A DNA stretch of 64,000 nucleotides from Notospermus geniculatus (taxonomy: Eukaryota > Nemertea > Pilidiophora > Heteronemertea > Lineidae). The stretch lies in contig NMRB01000584.1 of assembly GCA_002633025.1 (NCBI GenBank), forward strand, positions 176,609-240,608. Reading direction: 5' to 3'. The notes under the pieces are model-generated. The model was not told the DNA's origin, did no database searches, and was given only the letters and a program-made list of their open reading frames with translations. Shown piece by piece: positions 21,280 to 33,400 of the stretch (within the stretch, counting starts at the first letter, position 1; every line of letters begins with the position of its first letter). The translations under genes and the position numbers were made by a program.

Positions 21280-24200
21280 ATGAGTATCAAGATTGAAATC
21301 CAGGTAACGTATTGTTTTCAATTTCTGTCATTTTCTTCAAATGAAATCTACGGTGAATGCAGGGACCCAGTGTTGCTACATGTAAAAGAGCAGACATTCT
21401 AAAATTCTAACCCGTGCTGGCGGACTAAGCTTTCTAAGCCAATGGGTCATATGAATAAAGACTAGCAAATGCTTTTAGTTGAATTTTGCAATACAAATGC
21501 ACTACGCAATGCTGTACAAATCTGATAGTAAAAGCATTTGCTTGTCTTTATTCATATGACCCATTGTAAGTGTTTCCCACGTTTTTACATGCAAACCTCG
21601 GTTTGAATGCAGCGAACATGGAATACTCTGTTACGGTATAATTCTTTTTAGGATGACGATGAATACTTTTTGGAACACCCAAAAAATTTTGTTGGAACCC
21701 ACCCCCCGGCATACGGCAGTTACCCGAAAAAAATCCCGCATAAAAAACTTCTCAGGAAACGCGAATCACGGTTGAGCAAACCAATAGAATCGGATAGCCT
21801 CGAACCACCGTCGCCTGACCCGACACTTCGGAGAGATGGCTCAAATCAGAACCTAGCCGAGGCTGATTGTGATTTCTTCGACCAGGACTTCGATTTTGAC
21901 GGTAAGACGCTCTGAAATGGCCCACATCCAGTTTTTAAAACATATTTCCTCGCGTACTACATTCGAATACATGTATGTGAAACATGGCATTGTTGTCATA
22001 TCTGTAGGTAATGAGAATACGGAAGGGACGGAGGAACCTTGTGACGACAACCAGAGGACATATGAGTTAGCCTGTAAGCGATTGGGTATCCTGCCTTCAA
22101 GGTACTTCATCAAAGCCCTGAAATCTCCGAAGATGAACGTCTCTCACCAGGAGATGGGACCAACGGCTTTGAAGCCCTGTATCATTGCTTTAGTGGTAAG
22201 TCTTTCGGGTGGAATTTGAAATAAATGTTGAATCCTGATGGATTGCCCGGCCGTGAAGTGTGCTCTATGTTCAAGAATGTACCTGGATTTCTGTATGATG
22301 CTCTGGTTTTCGCCTTCGTTCTGAAATGTTGATCGTATGAGTGCAAACATTTGCCTTACTATGCGTTACTTCGTCCCTTTCAGCGGAATACAAAAGTGTT
22401 AGACTTGGATGTATCAGGGAACAGTATAGGTGTGGAGGGTGCCAAGCAGATCGCTTCTTTGCTGACGGAAAACATGTATATAACAAATCTGGTAGGTGTT
22501 ATTTGTAGGAATTACTGTTTGACCTTGCATCCACGAGACGTTTTGTTGCCTGCGCTAGTAAGAGAATACAGATGATATTTACCATTAATGCTCGTCTCCT
22601 TCCAGAATTTATCTCATAATGGTCTCAAGACAGAAGGTGCTAAAATCTTATCGGATGTGCTGAGGGAAAATCGACTGGTAACCAACTTGAAGTTGTCAGG
22701 TAAGAATTGGTGGGAGTAATATTCTCAGCAACCATGAGCTGAAGGTCAAGAGAGATTGTGATTCGAATGTTCAAAGATGGCTGCTCCTAAAACATTTCTG
22801 AATTCTTTTACAGGAAATCACTTCGAGGAGGGAGATGCAGAGTATTTTGCACGTTTGATCCAGGTAAGAGGATTTTGTTTCCTCAAGACTACAACATCCC
22901 CTCGTTTATGGGTTTACCGCACGGTATGACACGGAGGGTCGCGAAACGTGGCGGACATTGGTTGACTTGTCGGAGTATGAATATGTATTTCGTTCGTATG
23001 CCACCCTGTTTTCCCCTTTTTCTTGAAGACGAACGCCACTACCAGCTCTGGTTGGCGAACGTCGGTGAAGATACATGTAAATCCCGTATGCGTACCACCT
23101 GATGTAGATCTATACCACAAGTATTTTGGCGTTAATAAAATGTCACTTTTCGTTTCAGGAAAACACATATCTAACAGAGCTCGATCTCAGTCACAATGCC
23201 TTCAGAGAAGAAGGAGGAGTTGTATTAGCAGAAGCATTACGTAAGTGTGTAGCTGAAGCATACGAAGTGTGTGGCCTCTTTCGCCCAGACTTTTTGCGCC
23301 TATACTAACGGCGCCCCCTTGGTTATTTGTCTTCAAAGGTTTCTGAATTTCTCCTTCAGAGAGGAATAAATACATAGAAAAACTCGACCTCAGCTGGAAT
23401 CATTTACGTAGAAAGGGGGCCATCGCGATAGCAAAGCTTTTAGCTGTCAACAGTACCATTACACACCTCAATTTGGCCTGGAACGGATTCGGTGCTGAAG
23501 GATGCAATCACCTTGCCGACAACCTACCAAAGAATACGACCTTACTGGAGTTGGACCTGACTTGTAATCGGATTGACAGAGCCTGTCTGAATACCCTCCT
23601 CCGTGGGTTGGGGAGGAATAAATCCCTTCAGATTCTGAAGGTAATCATAGAGAGTAGTCGACAGTGTGACTCGAAAAACAAACAGGAAAAAAGTAGTTCC
23701 AGCTTGAGAAAGTTCACCAGCTATATCCTGAACTTCAGGGCTTAGACGGTTTTGTCTCTTATAGCGCCGCGGATTTCACAGATTCTGCCTGGTCACGAGG
23801 CGTTGTGTAAAGTATGCTTTCCTCATTGTCTTTCAGTTAAGTCAAAACCCAATTACCTCTGAGGGTGCCAACGCCATCTTGGCAACGATTGAACAAAACC
23901 AAGCCTTCCCTTTGGAATTTTTGGACATCACAGTGAGTATCGTAGAACGTGATTTTCAGAATGGTGTAGAACGGTGCCAAAGTCTTTTCCATGTGATACT
24001 TTAAAAACATGAAATAATAGACTCGAAACGCCCCAAAGGCTTTGTCCTTTCCCCGCTCCGCTCATCTGAACAACCTCTCTCGGTGTTGATGTTCATGATC
24101 AAGAGTCACCTCAAAGCCCCCGCAGATGGCAGTCCCATTGTTCGATGCATAAAAAGAGTACCGACAAAACAATACACGTTCGCGTTGGAGTTTCGGGGGC

Positions 24201-25741
24201 TTTGCGAAAACTCTATTATGACATAATACAAAGGCTTTGTTCTTTTCGCCACACTGCTTATGAAGAAAGATTTTCCTAGGGACAATGTGTTGAAAACGCC
24301 TTCGCCGACAAACTCATGGGTATCAAGAAAACAAGAACGCTGGATGTAAAACATGGAATCGTTCTTGAAGAGAAGGAACAGAGGACGGACCAGGATGACT
24401 TTACCAACGAAGATCCCATGATGGTCTTGATGGAGTTCATGAGACTGAGAAACCTGCGTTTGATGGATCTGTTTGTGTCGCTCGACAGAGATGGCAGCAA
24501 GAGTTTGGAGAGAGAAGAGTTTAGAGATGGCTTACTGGTAAGCTATAATTCAAGGGAGCGCGGTGGCGGAGTGGTTGAGCGTCTGACTCGAGACAGAACG
24601 GGTTCGATTCCCGACCAGTCGCCACTTTGTGTTCCAACTGGTCTGAAAGCATCAAGTGATGTGCTTAATGAGCTCTTTCTGGAGTTCCCCAAAAAGGTTT
24701 CTGGAGAGACTGGACTTTTCACGTTCGCCTGAGATTTGGGTTCATTCACAACAAGATTTCATTGTATCTTTACTTCCTCCTGAACTATTGAATTCGTTTC
24801 GTAATCTCTCTGTCGTTCTTTTTGTGTTTATAGAAAATCAATGTCCCGATGTCGACGAAAGCTTTAGATCGACTGATTAACAAACTCGACGAGGACGGAG
24901 ACGGTGAAGTTGACTTTCAGTACGCGCGTACTATGGCGTTTCCCTTTCGTGTCTGTTTTTCCAAACAACCTTTAGGGGACACGTAAATGCTTTGTCAGGC
25001 TGATAGTGAACAATAGGTTGTCCGCTTATGGACAATAGTTTACGCACTCTGTAGAGTTACGGGGGCTTCGTGAATAAGGTCCCTGATCTCATAGAATGCC
25101 TTACATGTGTAGCCTATCAAGCATGTTGGTGTCCAGCTGTCTTTTGAATGGAAACATGGCCGTATTCATAAAGGATGTTTAAGACTTAGACGCGTGTAAC
25201 TTCGTCAAATGCATGGTGGAAGTGTGTGCATTTAGTGAAGTTACACGCGTCTAAGTCTTAAACACCCTTTATGAATACGGCCCTACGTTCCAACCAGGTG
25301 TCATAGAATCTAATGCCCCCGTCTTTCTTATGTCCCCCTGCATTGTTTGTCACAGGATTAAGGGTCTTGGTCTCTCTAGAGCCCTATTCAATGGTGCCGC
25401 TTAATCCGTAAATGTATTGTTGGGGGACATTAGATTCTATTACACAATGGACCACAGAGACAACAGGATGTTTCACTGCACCATTCTGACAGCTCGTTGT
25501 ACATTTCAGGGAACTAATGACAGGTCAGAAAGAACACAAGAAACGGATGGCAAAAATGATGCAGGAAGCAAAAGAAAAATGTATCCCGTACGAAGATACT
25601 GATATGGGACGATTGACGAAGAAATTGAAAGCTATTCTAGCATTTAATAATGCAAAGATGCTGAGGGCTGTGGCAAATGCCAGTAGGGCAGTCAGCATCA
25701 TGAAAGGGAATGTAAAGGCAAAAGAAGAGAAGGAGGCCTAG
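21280..25741 (+). CDS. LRRC74A-like leucine-rich-repeat protein with C-terminal EF-hand pair
   Basis: Probably cytoplasmic; function not established for the family. Twelve exons: 21280-21303, 21652-21901, 22008-22195, 22384-22491, 22606-22699, 22814-22863, 23159-23240, 23360-23640, 23837-23932, 24280-24537 (start placed by frame), 24834-24919 and 25510-25741; 1749 bases, 582 residues plus stop. An acidic/basic N-terminus is followed by the LRRC74A-type lead-in (YELACKRLGILPSRYFI ... MNVSHQEMGPTALK). Then come about eight ribonuclease-inhibitor-type LRRs (e.g. LTELDLSHNAFREEG, ITHLNLAWNGFGAEG). The C-terminus has two canonical EF-hand loops, DRDGSKSLEREE and DEDGDGEVDFQE, the second split by an intron, then a Lys/Ala-rich tail. 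The eight-codon first exon is small, but it is kept in both duplication copies with only a silent change and matching phase. Confidence 0.85.
21441..21565. mobile_element. Fold-back element inserted only in duplication copy 2
   Basis: A 125-base insertion, beginning AATGGGTCATATGAATAAAG and ending in its inverted copy, interrupts sequence that is continuous in the first copy near 16340. The terminal inverted repeats extend over about 35 bases. It postdates the duplication. It sits in the LRRC74A-like gene between the first and second coding exons. Confidence 0.85.
24105..24225. repeat. Dispersed GGGGGCTTTGCGAAAACTC-type element
   Basis: An intronic copy of a repeat family whose ends read CAAAGCCCCCG...and ...TTTCGGGGGCTTTGCGAAAA, with an internal GTTCGATGCATAAA. 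Related copies lie at 42535-42610, 48925-49245 and 51990-52100. Inverted ends suggest a MITE family. Confidence 0.65.
24557..24625 (+). repeat. tRNA-derived sequence (Ser/Leu-like, SINE head or pseudogene)
   Basis: A good A box (TGGCGGAGTGG, 24564-24574) and B box (GGTTCGATTCC, 24601-24611) are present at tRNA-like spacing. The sequences flanking the boxes do not form a 7-bp acceptor stem, so this is not a functional tRNA gene. It lies in the LRRC74A-like intron between the two EF-hand exons. Confidence 0.6.
24965..25085. repeat. Copy of a TTCGTGAATAAGGTCCC-ended repeat
   Basis: This sequence shares TTTGTCAGGCTGATAGTGAA and GCTTCGTGAATAAGGTCCC with the complete fold-back element at 41693-41828. 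The left terminus is diverged. Intronic. Confidence 0.7.
25157..25283. mobile_element. Fold-back (MITE-like) element
   Basis: About 50-base inverted repeats: the left arm starts GGCCGTATTCATAAAGGATG and the right arm is its near-exact reverse complement. They are separated by a loop of about 25 bases. It is immediately downstream of the previous repeat, in the last LRRC74A-like intron. Confidence 0.8.
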
Positions 25742-27447
25742 GGCTGGTATCATAGAGACGACTCAGTCGTACGTCAAGTGATGCAGCTGCTAGCCCTAGG
25801 CCAACAGGGTAACATTCGGCTGTTTTATAAATGTACCTTTATGGACCACAGTATTGCCACTTTTTCTCGCGCCACTCTTCAACCCAGGCCAACTACGTTG
25901 TCGGCGAATTGACCCGATTTACTACGTACATTTTGTAATGCATTTTTGTAGTTCGTCTTACTGCCGCCAGGTGGCTCCTTCTACGTAGGCAGTAAAGCAT
26001 TTGAGATCCAATACCGTGCTCCTTTAAGTGCCACCTCGTTTTTCAGTCACAGCGCCGAATTTTGCAACATGTTGCACAAACCGACGAAACAGTAATGTAT
26101 ATTAGGCCTACGTAGGCCTATGTAAAAAATTGTACCAGCCTTGCTACTTTTATGCACTGCGCGGAAACAGCCCCGTTGTGACTGCCCGGCCCACGCGGAG
26201 TGGATGCCATCATCAGTACTGAGTGGCGACACAAACGCAGCAGTCGGCGCACAAGATGATTCATCATTATTGAGATACAAAGTAGCGTCTTGCTGAAAAT
26301 TCATGATAAATATATCACAATTCTGTTACATGTATTTCCCTCTCGGTCAGGTGGACATAGAGATTGAAGGTAAACTAGACTCTCTGTGTGGCTCCCATCG
26401 CTTGCATCAGTACTTTGATGCGGTTTATTTGTCGACTGAAAGTGAAAGTTCCGAAAAGTCGGCCGGCCATGAGACTTGCGCACTCGGCTACACTACACGT
26501 CATGATGTACATAGCACTGCATGCAGAAAGCACTGTGAACATTTGAATTGGTACAGCGTTCGTAAGTAGAGGCTTTGTGGTCTAAAGCCCTGCGGGGCGT
26601 TGGCCTAGGCGTGGTTCAGCACAACTATTGTGCCCAGCCCGCGCTCTAGCTATAGCTGAAGTAAAACCGCCCATGCCATATACACGATCAATATTATTGC
26701 GCAATTAATATGGGGCCAAAATAGCTGGGCATGTGCTTCTGGCATTGTGTGGAAGAAAGATTGGCAATAACATCACCCATTTTGGTCTTCATATTGTGCA
26801 ATAATATTGAACGTGTACGGGCGGCTTAACGTAGAAGATGAACTGTGCTAAACGGTTACTAATTACAGGCCTAGGCCTACTTTGCCCTTTGGGAAAATGG
26901 TAACAGTAGTAGTAAATTTAAATCGTACGTGCTCATTGACGTTTGGTATATTTTTCAAAATCCATATTCATGGAGGGTTGCGTCTTCGTATCTGTTGCGT
27001 TTCTTTTTCTTGGTAAAAAACTGTCTCTCCACCCTTGATATATCTTGTGAATAAACATCTATAGCAACACACTATGACTTTCTGTCCTTTCTTCTGAGTT
27101 CGTTACTCTGATACGGAACTCTCCCAAATGACTGTGCTTCGAGAACCAAATTTTATGGATCAGGCACTGATGATCTACATCAACCTTCCCTGATCAACCT
27201 TCGTCGCTGTATAGAGATGCTCGTCACTTCAGCATATTGCCGACAGGAGTCACCGGCTGTCTCCGAGTAACGTTACATGTACCATCGTTGGTTGACACCA
27301 ACGACACCGTTGCTACTGGCGCAATATCAGCGATGCTTCTTTTAACAGCAGCATCAGTGTTAAAGATAGCCACCTTTACATCGACAACTTTCTAAGATTT
27401 GATCACTTTGGATTTAGTTGACGTCACTTTAACTACTCTACTTTAAG
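25742..27447. other. Intergenic; no gene recognised
   Basis: No exon with recognisable domain or splice support on either strand. It holds the 3' flank of the LRRC74A-like gene and the promoter region of the next gene. It is rich in TAGGCCTA-type words. Confidence 0.45.
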
Positions 27448-30400
27448 ATGAGGATACTGTTTTACTCTGTGCTTTTAACGACTTTCTTTTTAGTATTTCT
27501 TGGATTGTTTACGGGGGAATGTTATGACATTGACGTGGGAGTAGTAACGAAGCGACTTTTACCCGTCAGAATAGGTAAGTAACATTCTACATTGACGGGA
27601 CCTAACCTATAGCATGATGCTCTTTTTGTGTCAGAATTGGCAAGTGTTATTTTACATTAGCTGTACATGATGTCATGGTCGTATAATATGATCAGGTTTA
27701 CTCAATGTTGTTGGTACATGTGATGCATATCCAAAGAAATGCGGAAAGGTGTGGCCCAGCGTGCATTTGAAGACGTTTTTTCCGCAATCTCAATAAATTG
27801 GGCTGGAATACCCAGGTCAATCTCACCACCACCACTTAAGCCCCCGTCACATATCCACTCTGGGGCCTGTACGGCGAGTAAAAACAGACAGATTGCCCCT
27901 GAACCCCGGTGAATGAAAACCGTAGAAATGACAATGAACATGAAAATGAAAATGAAAATGAAAATGAAAATCGTAATGGACCCGTACTGTCTCTAAAATC
28001 GGACGTGAAGAGCCGGGAATGAAATCCCATATGACCCGGGCTTGATTCGAACCCGGGACCTGCCGCTTGCTAAGCGGACGTAATAACCACTGGGCTATCA
28101 GGCTCCTCACCCAGACTGGGTGAGCCCATGCCCGTGGTCTGGGCGTGTTCCTCCAGATTTATTTTTTCGAATAGGTGAAGAATTATGCACTTCATTGGCA
28201 TCTGAAATTCAAAACCTGGAGAACTTACTAGTAATTCACAGAGAGAATAAAGAATGGATGTGGACACCAACAGGCAGGCATATTGTCCGTCTTTTTGCCT
28301 ACAGCATGTACTGTGAACGTCATTTGACGCGCGGAAAATGATACCAATTGATTTCTGTCTCAGAAAAACCTACTTCGCCTCATCTCAGCGATCGTATCAT
28401 TGATTAATTAATGTTTTCTGATGAAAGTTGACTAATCAATAAAATCCTTCTGGCATGATATCACACTGTTTTTATCACTTCGATGTCGACACTTCACATC
28501 TGTCAGAGTGGCGCAGTAGAAACAGGGGCGGTTTTCACCTCTCACGTTGCTGGTTCGATCCAGGTTCGATCCTCTACAAGTGATAGAGAGGGTGACTTAC
28601 TATGACAACTCAGCTGGTCGCGCCGTCTCCAGCCATGACATCTGCGCACCTTAAGCGAACTCCGTTTGGTGTGGACTAAACGCGAAGATGCCCAGCACCA
28701 AATGTGCAAAGGAAAGTGACCTCCCAGGAAATCATACGTCATTCCGGAAAATTTCGGCCTTCAGATTTCTGTTTCGTCTTTTCTGCCTAAAAGCTTTGGG
28801 CTTTCTTCATCCTATCCCTTGTCCTGTACATGTATGTAACCCAGCCATTTATAAACGTGGACTCTCAAGTGCTGGCTCCTCTGCGAATCGCCGCTAGGCC
28901 GCCGGGCCAGACATTCCCATCCCATTCCAGGGCAACTAAATCCAGCCAGGTATTTGAATAATTGATTTGATTCTATTGATGGACATGTTTTCCTATGCGG
29001 TATCTCATATCATTCATTCAACGAAGGCACCTTGGCTGATTGAGAATTCATACTGCACTTCTTGGCAAAGCAACTCCGACGCAAGAAAATAGACTTCTGT
29101 CGTGCGTTGGTTTTTGGTGATGTCGCGGTAATGATTTAAGAAATAGACATCCGATCACAGTTTCTAGCATCAGCTCCGGGCCCCATCTATGGTTATCCAG
29201 TTACATAACTAGCTTTTGGTAGGTTGTCTTGCATGCTCCCCTCAATTACCCGCACATAGAAGGGAACCAGGAGAGGACAAAGGAACACTAATATTTGACC
29301 TGACGCTGAACCCAAGGCATCAACGTTTCTGAGCTTCTTCGGGACGTGTTCGGATTGGTATCATTTTGAAGATTTGATTGCTAACGACGTAACTCTAGGC
29401 ATCGATTAACCCGGGTTCACAGTAAATGATTACTCCCTTTAGATTTCGTTGCGGTTAAATTTCGTTCCGTTTCTTACCATTCTTGTGAGTAAGTCAGGAT
29501 GTCCCTCGTCCACAGTATCGGCAAGCCAGAGAGCTAGTTGAATAATTATCTAATTATGCGCAACAACAACAGCGTTTTCCTCCTGGTGATATTGTCTAAC
29601 AAAAATCCAGCTGTGACATTTTCCAGCTTCAGCCGTTTGGAGCCAAATAAACTACATCATGAGCAAGCTGTCAAGGTCTTTTCTTCCTCCAGAGAATATT
29701 GTTCAAGCACTGTCAAGGCCGAAGATTTCGTCGATTGCTGTAATATCATTATAAAAGACAGTGATACGGAAGCAGCGATAGACAATAGACAGATGGTGCT
29801 GCGGCCAATCTTGTGTCGTCACAAGATGGCGCTGCGGCCAATTTTGTGACGTCATCAGGGAAGTAAGGCGTTGCACCAATGCTTTTTTTGTAAAATACGG
29901 AAGCATATTACATGTATATGTAACTAGAAGGAAATAACTGAAATCAGCATTAGACAAATCGAGTTTCGTCACGCCACTTGTGATGTAATACCAGGATAGA
30001 ACCCTTTTTAGCGATCAGAGATTCTCCAAGTAACTCAAAGCTTTTATTCCTTTGTTTCTGGTAAAAAGTCTTCCAATGTGTTTATCGGTTCGGTCCATTT
30101 AGCAAATGAGACGACATTTCTTCTGGCTAACCTTTATCCATTGCACGACGCTTCGATTCAATGGTCCGTTACTTAAACGGATGGCATTTGTATTGGCGGC
30201 AAGTAACACGGGCAGTTTGTTCTTTATAGCTACCGTCAGGTAATCCATTAAGACTGTCCAGGGTGATTTGTTTTTGCATCCAGTAGAACAGTTGCCCATC
30301 GACATCCAACTGTCTGGACGTCTTCGTGTTGGTCAGGGTGTCGAGAGCAATCTTCGAAATGAATATCCGTGTCTTCTCATTGGAATGGATTAAGCTATAT

Positions 30401-33400
30401 CCTTAAGCACAAACAACGTCATGTTAGATGAGTTTCGCTGGCAGCCATCTTGCCAAAATTTGGTCATCGTCATAGGGATTTCCCTCACTGGGGGATGGGA
30501 GAATCAAACATCTGTCACTCGGAAGAAAATCCCCATGGTGATGACCTAACTTTGGCAAGGTGGCTGCTAGCAAACCTCATCTAGGCCTACAGCAAGTATC
30601 AGCAACATTTGGATCAGCAGCTCGGGAATAGTTGCGAACCAGTCTCACTCTCGGTTATTTCTAAGACTCTCCTCGCAGTCTCATCACCAATATTAAGAGC
30701 ATTGGTAGTCCATATATACATCAGTCATCAATCTGCTCTCTTTGTATTGCCGCGACTCTGACTCGTTGGTCAAAGTAACGTTTCATGTTCGTTGTCAGTA
30801 ATGCTGCTCAGGAGTGCTTAACTCGAAGTCATCCTTCTGACAACTAAGTCTTAATTTCCGTGGTGCTTATTGGAAGCTGATTATTTGGTGTTCCATTAAA
30901 AAGAACTCGTAAATGTATATCTTCCTTTCTGATAAAATCCTTATCCTCCATCAAACTCGGAATGAAAAATCATATTTTTTATTCCTTTTTAGTTCGCTCT
31001 TCGCTATTTTGATTGATGTTATAGCCTACATCTCGCTGATATGAAACCACCCAGCCATATATAATTCCTTTGGCCCCCGAGGACAGCAGTACGTGACGGT
31101 TTTTATTTGTTAATTTTGCGGTTAGATTGTTCGTAAATTAGTTATTCAAATCTTTCGTCGCTCTAAATTCCGTATATTTACAGTTTACATTATGGATGTC
31201 CACATTATTGATAGATTTACTCAACCGTTTTGATGTGGCTGAACCATTCCATTCTAATCGTTTGGTGGAAATGATGGTTAGAGATGAAACCAACCAATTC
31301 AGTCCATTGATATCTGCCAATTAAAACTGTACCATAACCCTGCTGTTATATGTCAAGAAGAAATGAATATATAGATATACATGTAAAAAAACACATTCGC
31401 AGCAAATATAATGTGAGCCAGTCTGGGAAATACGGGCACAGACTCCAGTAAATGACATTTTTAAGATCACCAATGTATCACTGAAGAGTAGCCTCTCTTT
31501 GTATACTATCAGCTTAAGGGTTATGAAAAGTGACTCAAAATCTCCAATTTTTGACGCAAAAAATCTGACTAACTGCACACTGAATTGAGAAAATAAGGCT
31601 CGGGGCACCTTCTTATGACGGTTCCCGAGGGCCTCCGAGCTTTATTTTCCCAATTCTTTTTGCAGTTAGTCAGATTTTTTTGCGTCAAAAATTCGAGATT
31701 TCGAGTAACTTTACATAACCCTTATAGATGTTTACCACTCCCCTCTGAGAGACTTGTGCCCGGTTCTCCCAGATCCGGTCACAAACAAGCTTTAACTTCG
31801 TCCTCACTTCATCAGGCTGGTATTCTAAAAATCCCGTTGTTTGGTAAATAGACAGTGAGTCAACCCTCCCTGTTCTACTTAACGTTAAGAGATACTCAGC
31901 CATTCCCTTTCCTTGTTCATTAGCAGGGCTACCATGGTGATATGACTTTGTTAAAACGTGTGTTCTTTTCTACTAAGTCTTCCCCTGGAGGGTATGTTTG
32001 ATTAATATCCCGTGTGTTATCTGCTCCGTTGAATAGTAAGTATCGCGCAAAAATTCAATTCCGATCGCCTTAATGTGATCAGCAGTCTCCACCTTGTTAT
32101 CGTACTCACGTCCCATCAACTCAAAGCTCTCGTTAATATGACAAGAGAATGGAGATCCGTACACGTTAAGACGATCGGTACGAAATTATAGTTATCGCAA
32201 AGCCTTCTGCAGTTCCGTTATTGAAACGTACCTGAACCATTGTGCAGGATCTGTAATGGTGCTTTTTGCCGTAATATTCCATAAGGATGGAATTCGAATA
32301 CGCTGCCTGTGCAGGGCCATACGGCATATAGGATACGGTCGTTTATTTTGGCTCATAAATCTTTGGAGAAAAATCGTTTCTGCAGTTTGATTCATTCAAG
32401 CCCTCCTTTGAGTAATGTTGACTCTGCTTATTTGAAACTGCTTCGTCAGCGTTCATGATGTCTCAGGTTTCACTTCAAAGCCTTCCCCTCATATTCATGC
32501 GTCACATTTTACCACATTACTTGTAAGTCGATCGTATATCAAGAGAACACAATTTAATCACGCATCTTTTACAGTTGAATCTGTTGACAGTGTTGACATT
32601 TCTCATCCAGTTGAAGGCTGGCGACGGCAAAACAAACGTGCCTCAAGGAGCTTCATGGCAGCACGCACATTTGATGGCTTTTTGATATTCTTATGTGAAG
32701 GAAGACGTACAGGAATTGTACTGCTTTTGCAGTACAGGAATTGTACTGCTTTTGTAGTACAGGTATTGTATTGCTTTGTACTGCTTTTGCAGTGTGTTCC
32801 AAAAACGCCCCAGTGAATAGGAGCAGTCAGCCGCGCATATTGCCAACAGATGGCAGCAAAGTTCTAGCGGACCAATGTACAGGAATATCTACGTGATTGC
32901 TGCTCGATCAATAATGACTGGGTCCGCTATATGCATTGAATTGGGCCGTAGTGACACCTATTGGTCAACTCGCTGACAGCTCCCATTGCCAACTTGTGAA
33001 CCAACTTGCCCGAGAAAATTCTCATGTGGTACCTGGGGAGCGCTGTATAACACTGCCGTCACCTACTCCCCTTCCCCATCATCGACGCTGACAGCCAAGT
33101 ACTCCGCCATTTCATCTAGACTGGTTCCCGTCCCTTTTCCGCGGCGCCCACTCCGTTGCGAAACAGACAGTAGCGCCGGGGAGTGGACGGTAAAGACGGG
33201 AACTACAATGTCCTCCCTTTCTACTAACCTTCAGAGGGAACAAGTTCCACGGAAGATCGCCTCATTTGTACACCAACTAGCTTGTATATGATCGTGGTAT
33301 GTCAATTATAGCCCTGGTCAGACAAGTATCGGCAAAAGGAATTGGGACGTCAAGTAGTCAGACCTATTACCCGGACTTACCAAGCGTGGAGGGTTCGGAA

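Larger units (their letters stand above)
17443..22636. repeat. Tandem segmental duplication, second copy (internally deleted)
   Basis: Second copy of 9182-17442. It matches 9182-9560 up to position 18070, then jumps to sequence equivalent to about 12998. This loses about 3.4 kb that held the stalk exons and EGF modules 1-3. It also carries two insertions absent from the first copy: a 250-base element at 17729-17978 and a 125-base fold-back at 21441-21565. Homology ends inside LRR exon 5. Confidence 0.9.

Noticed and set aside
24557-24625. Functional serine or leucine tRNA gene
   Set aside because: A and B boxes are good, but the bases that should form the acceptor stem do not pair.
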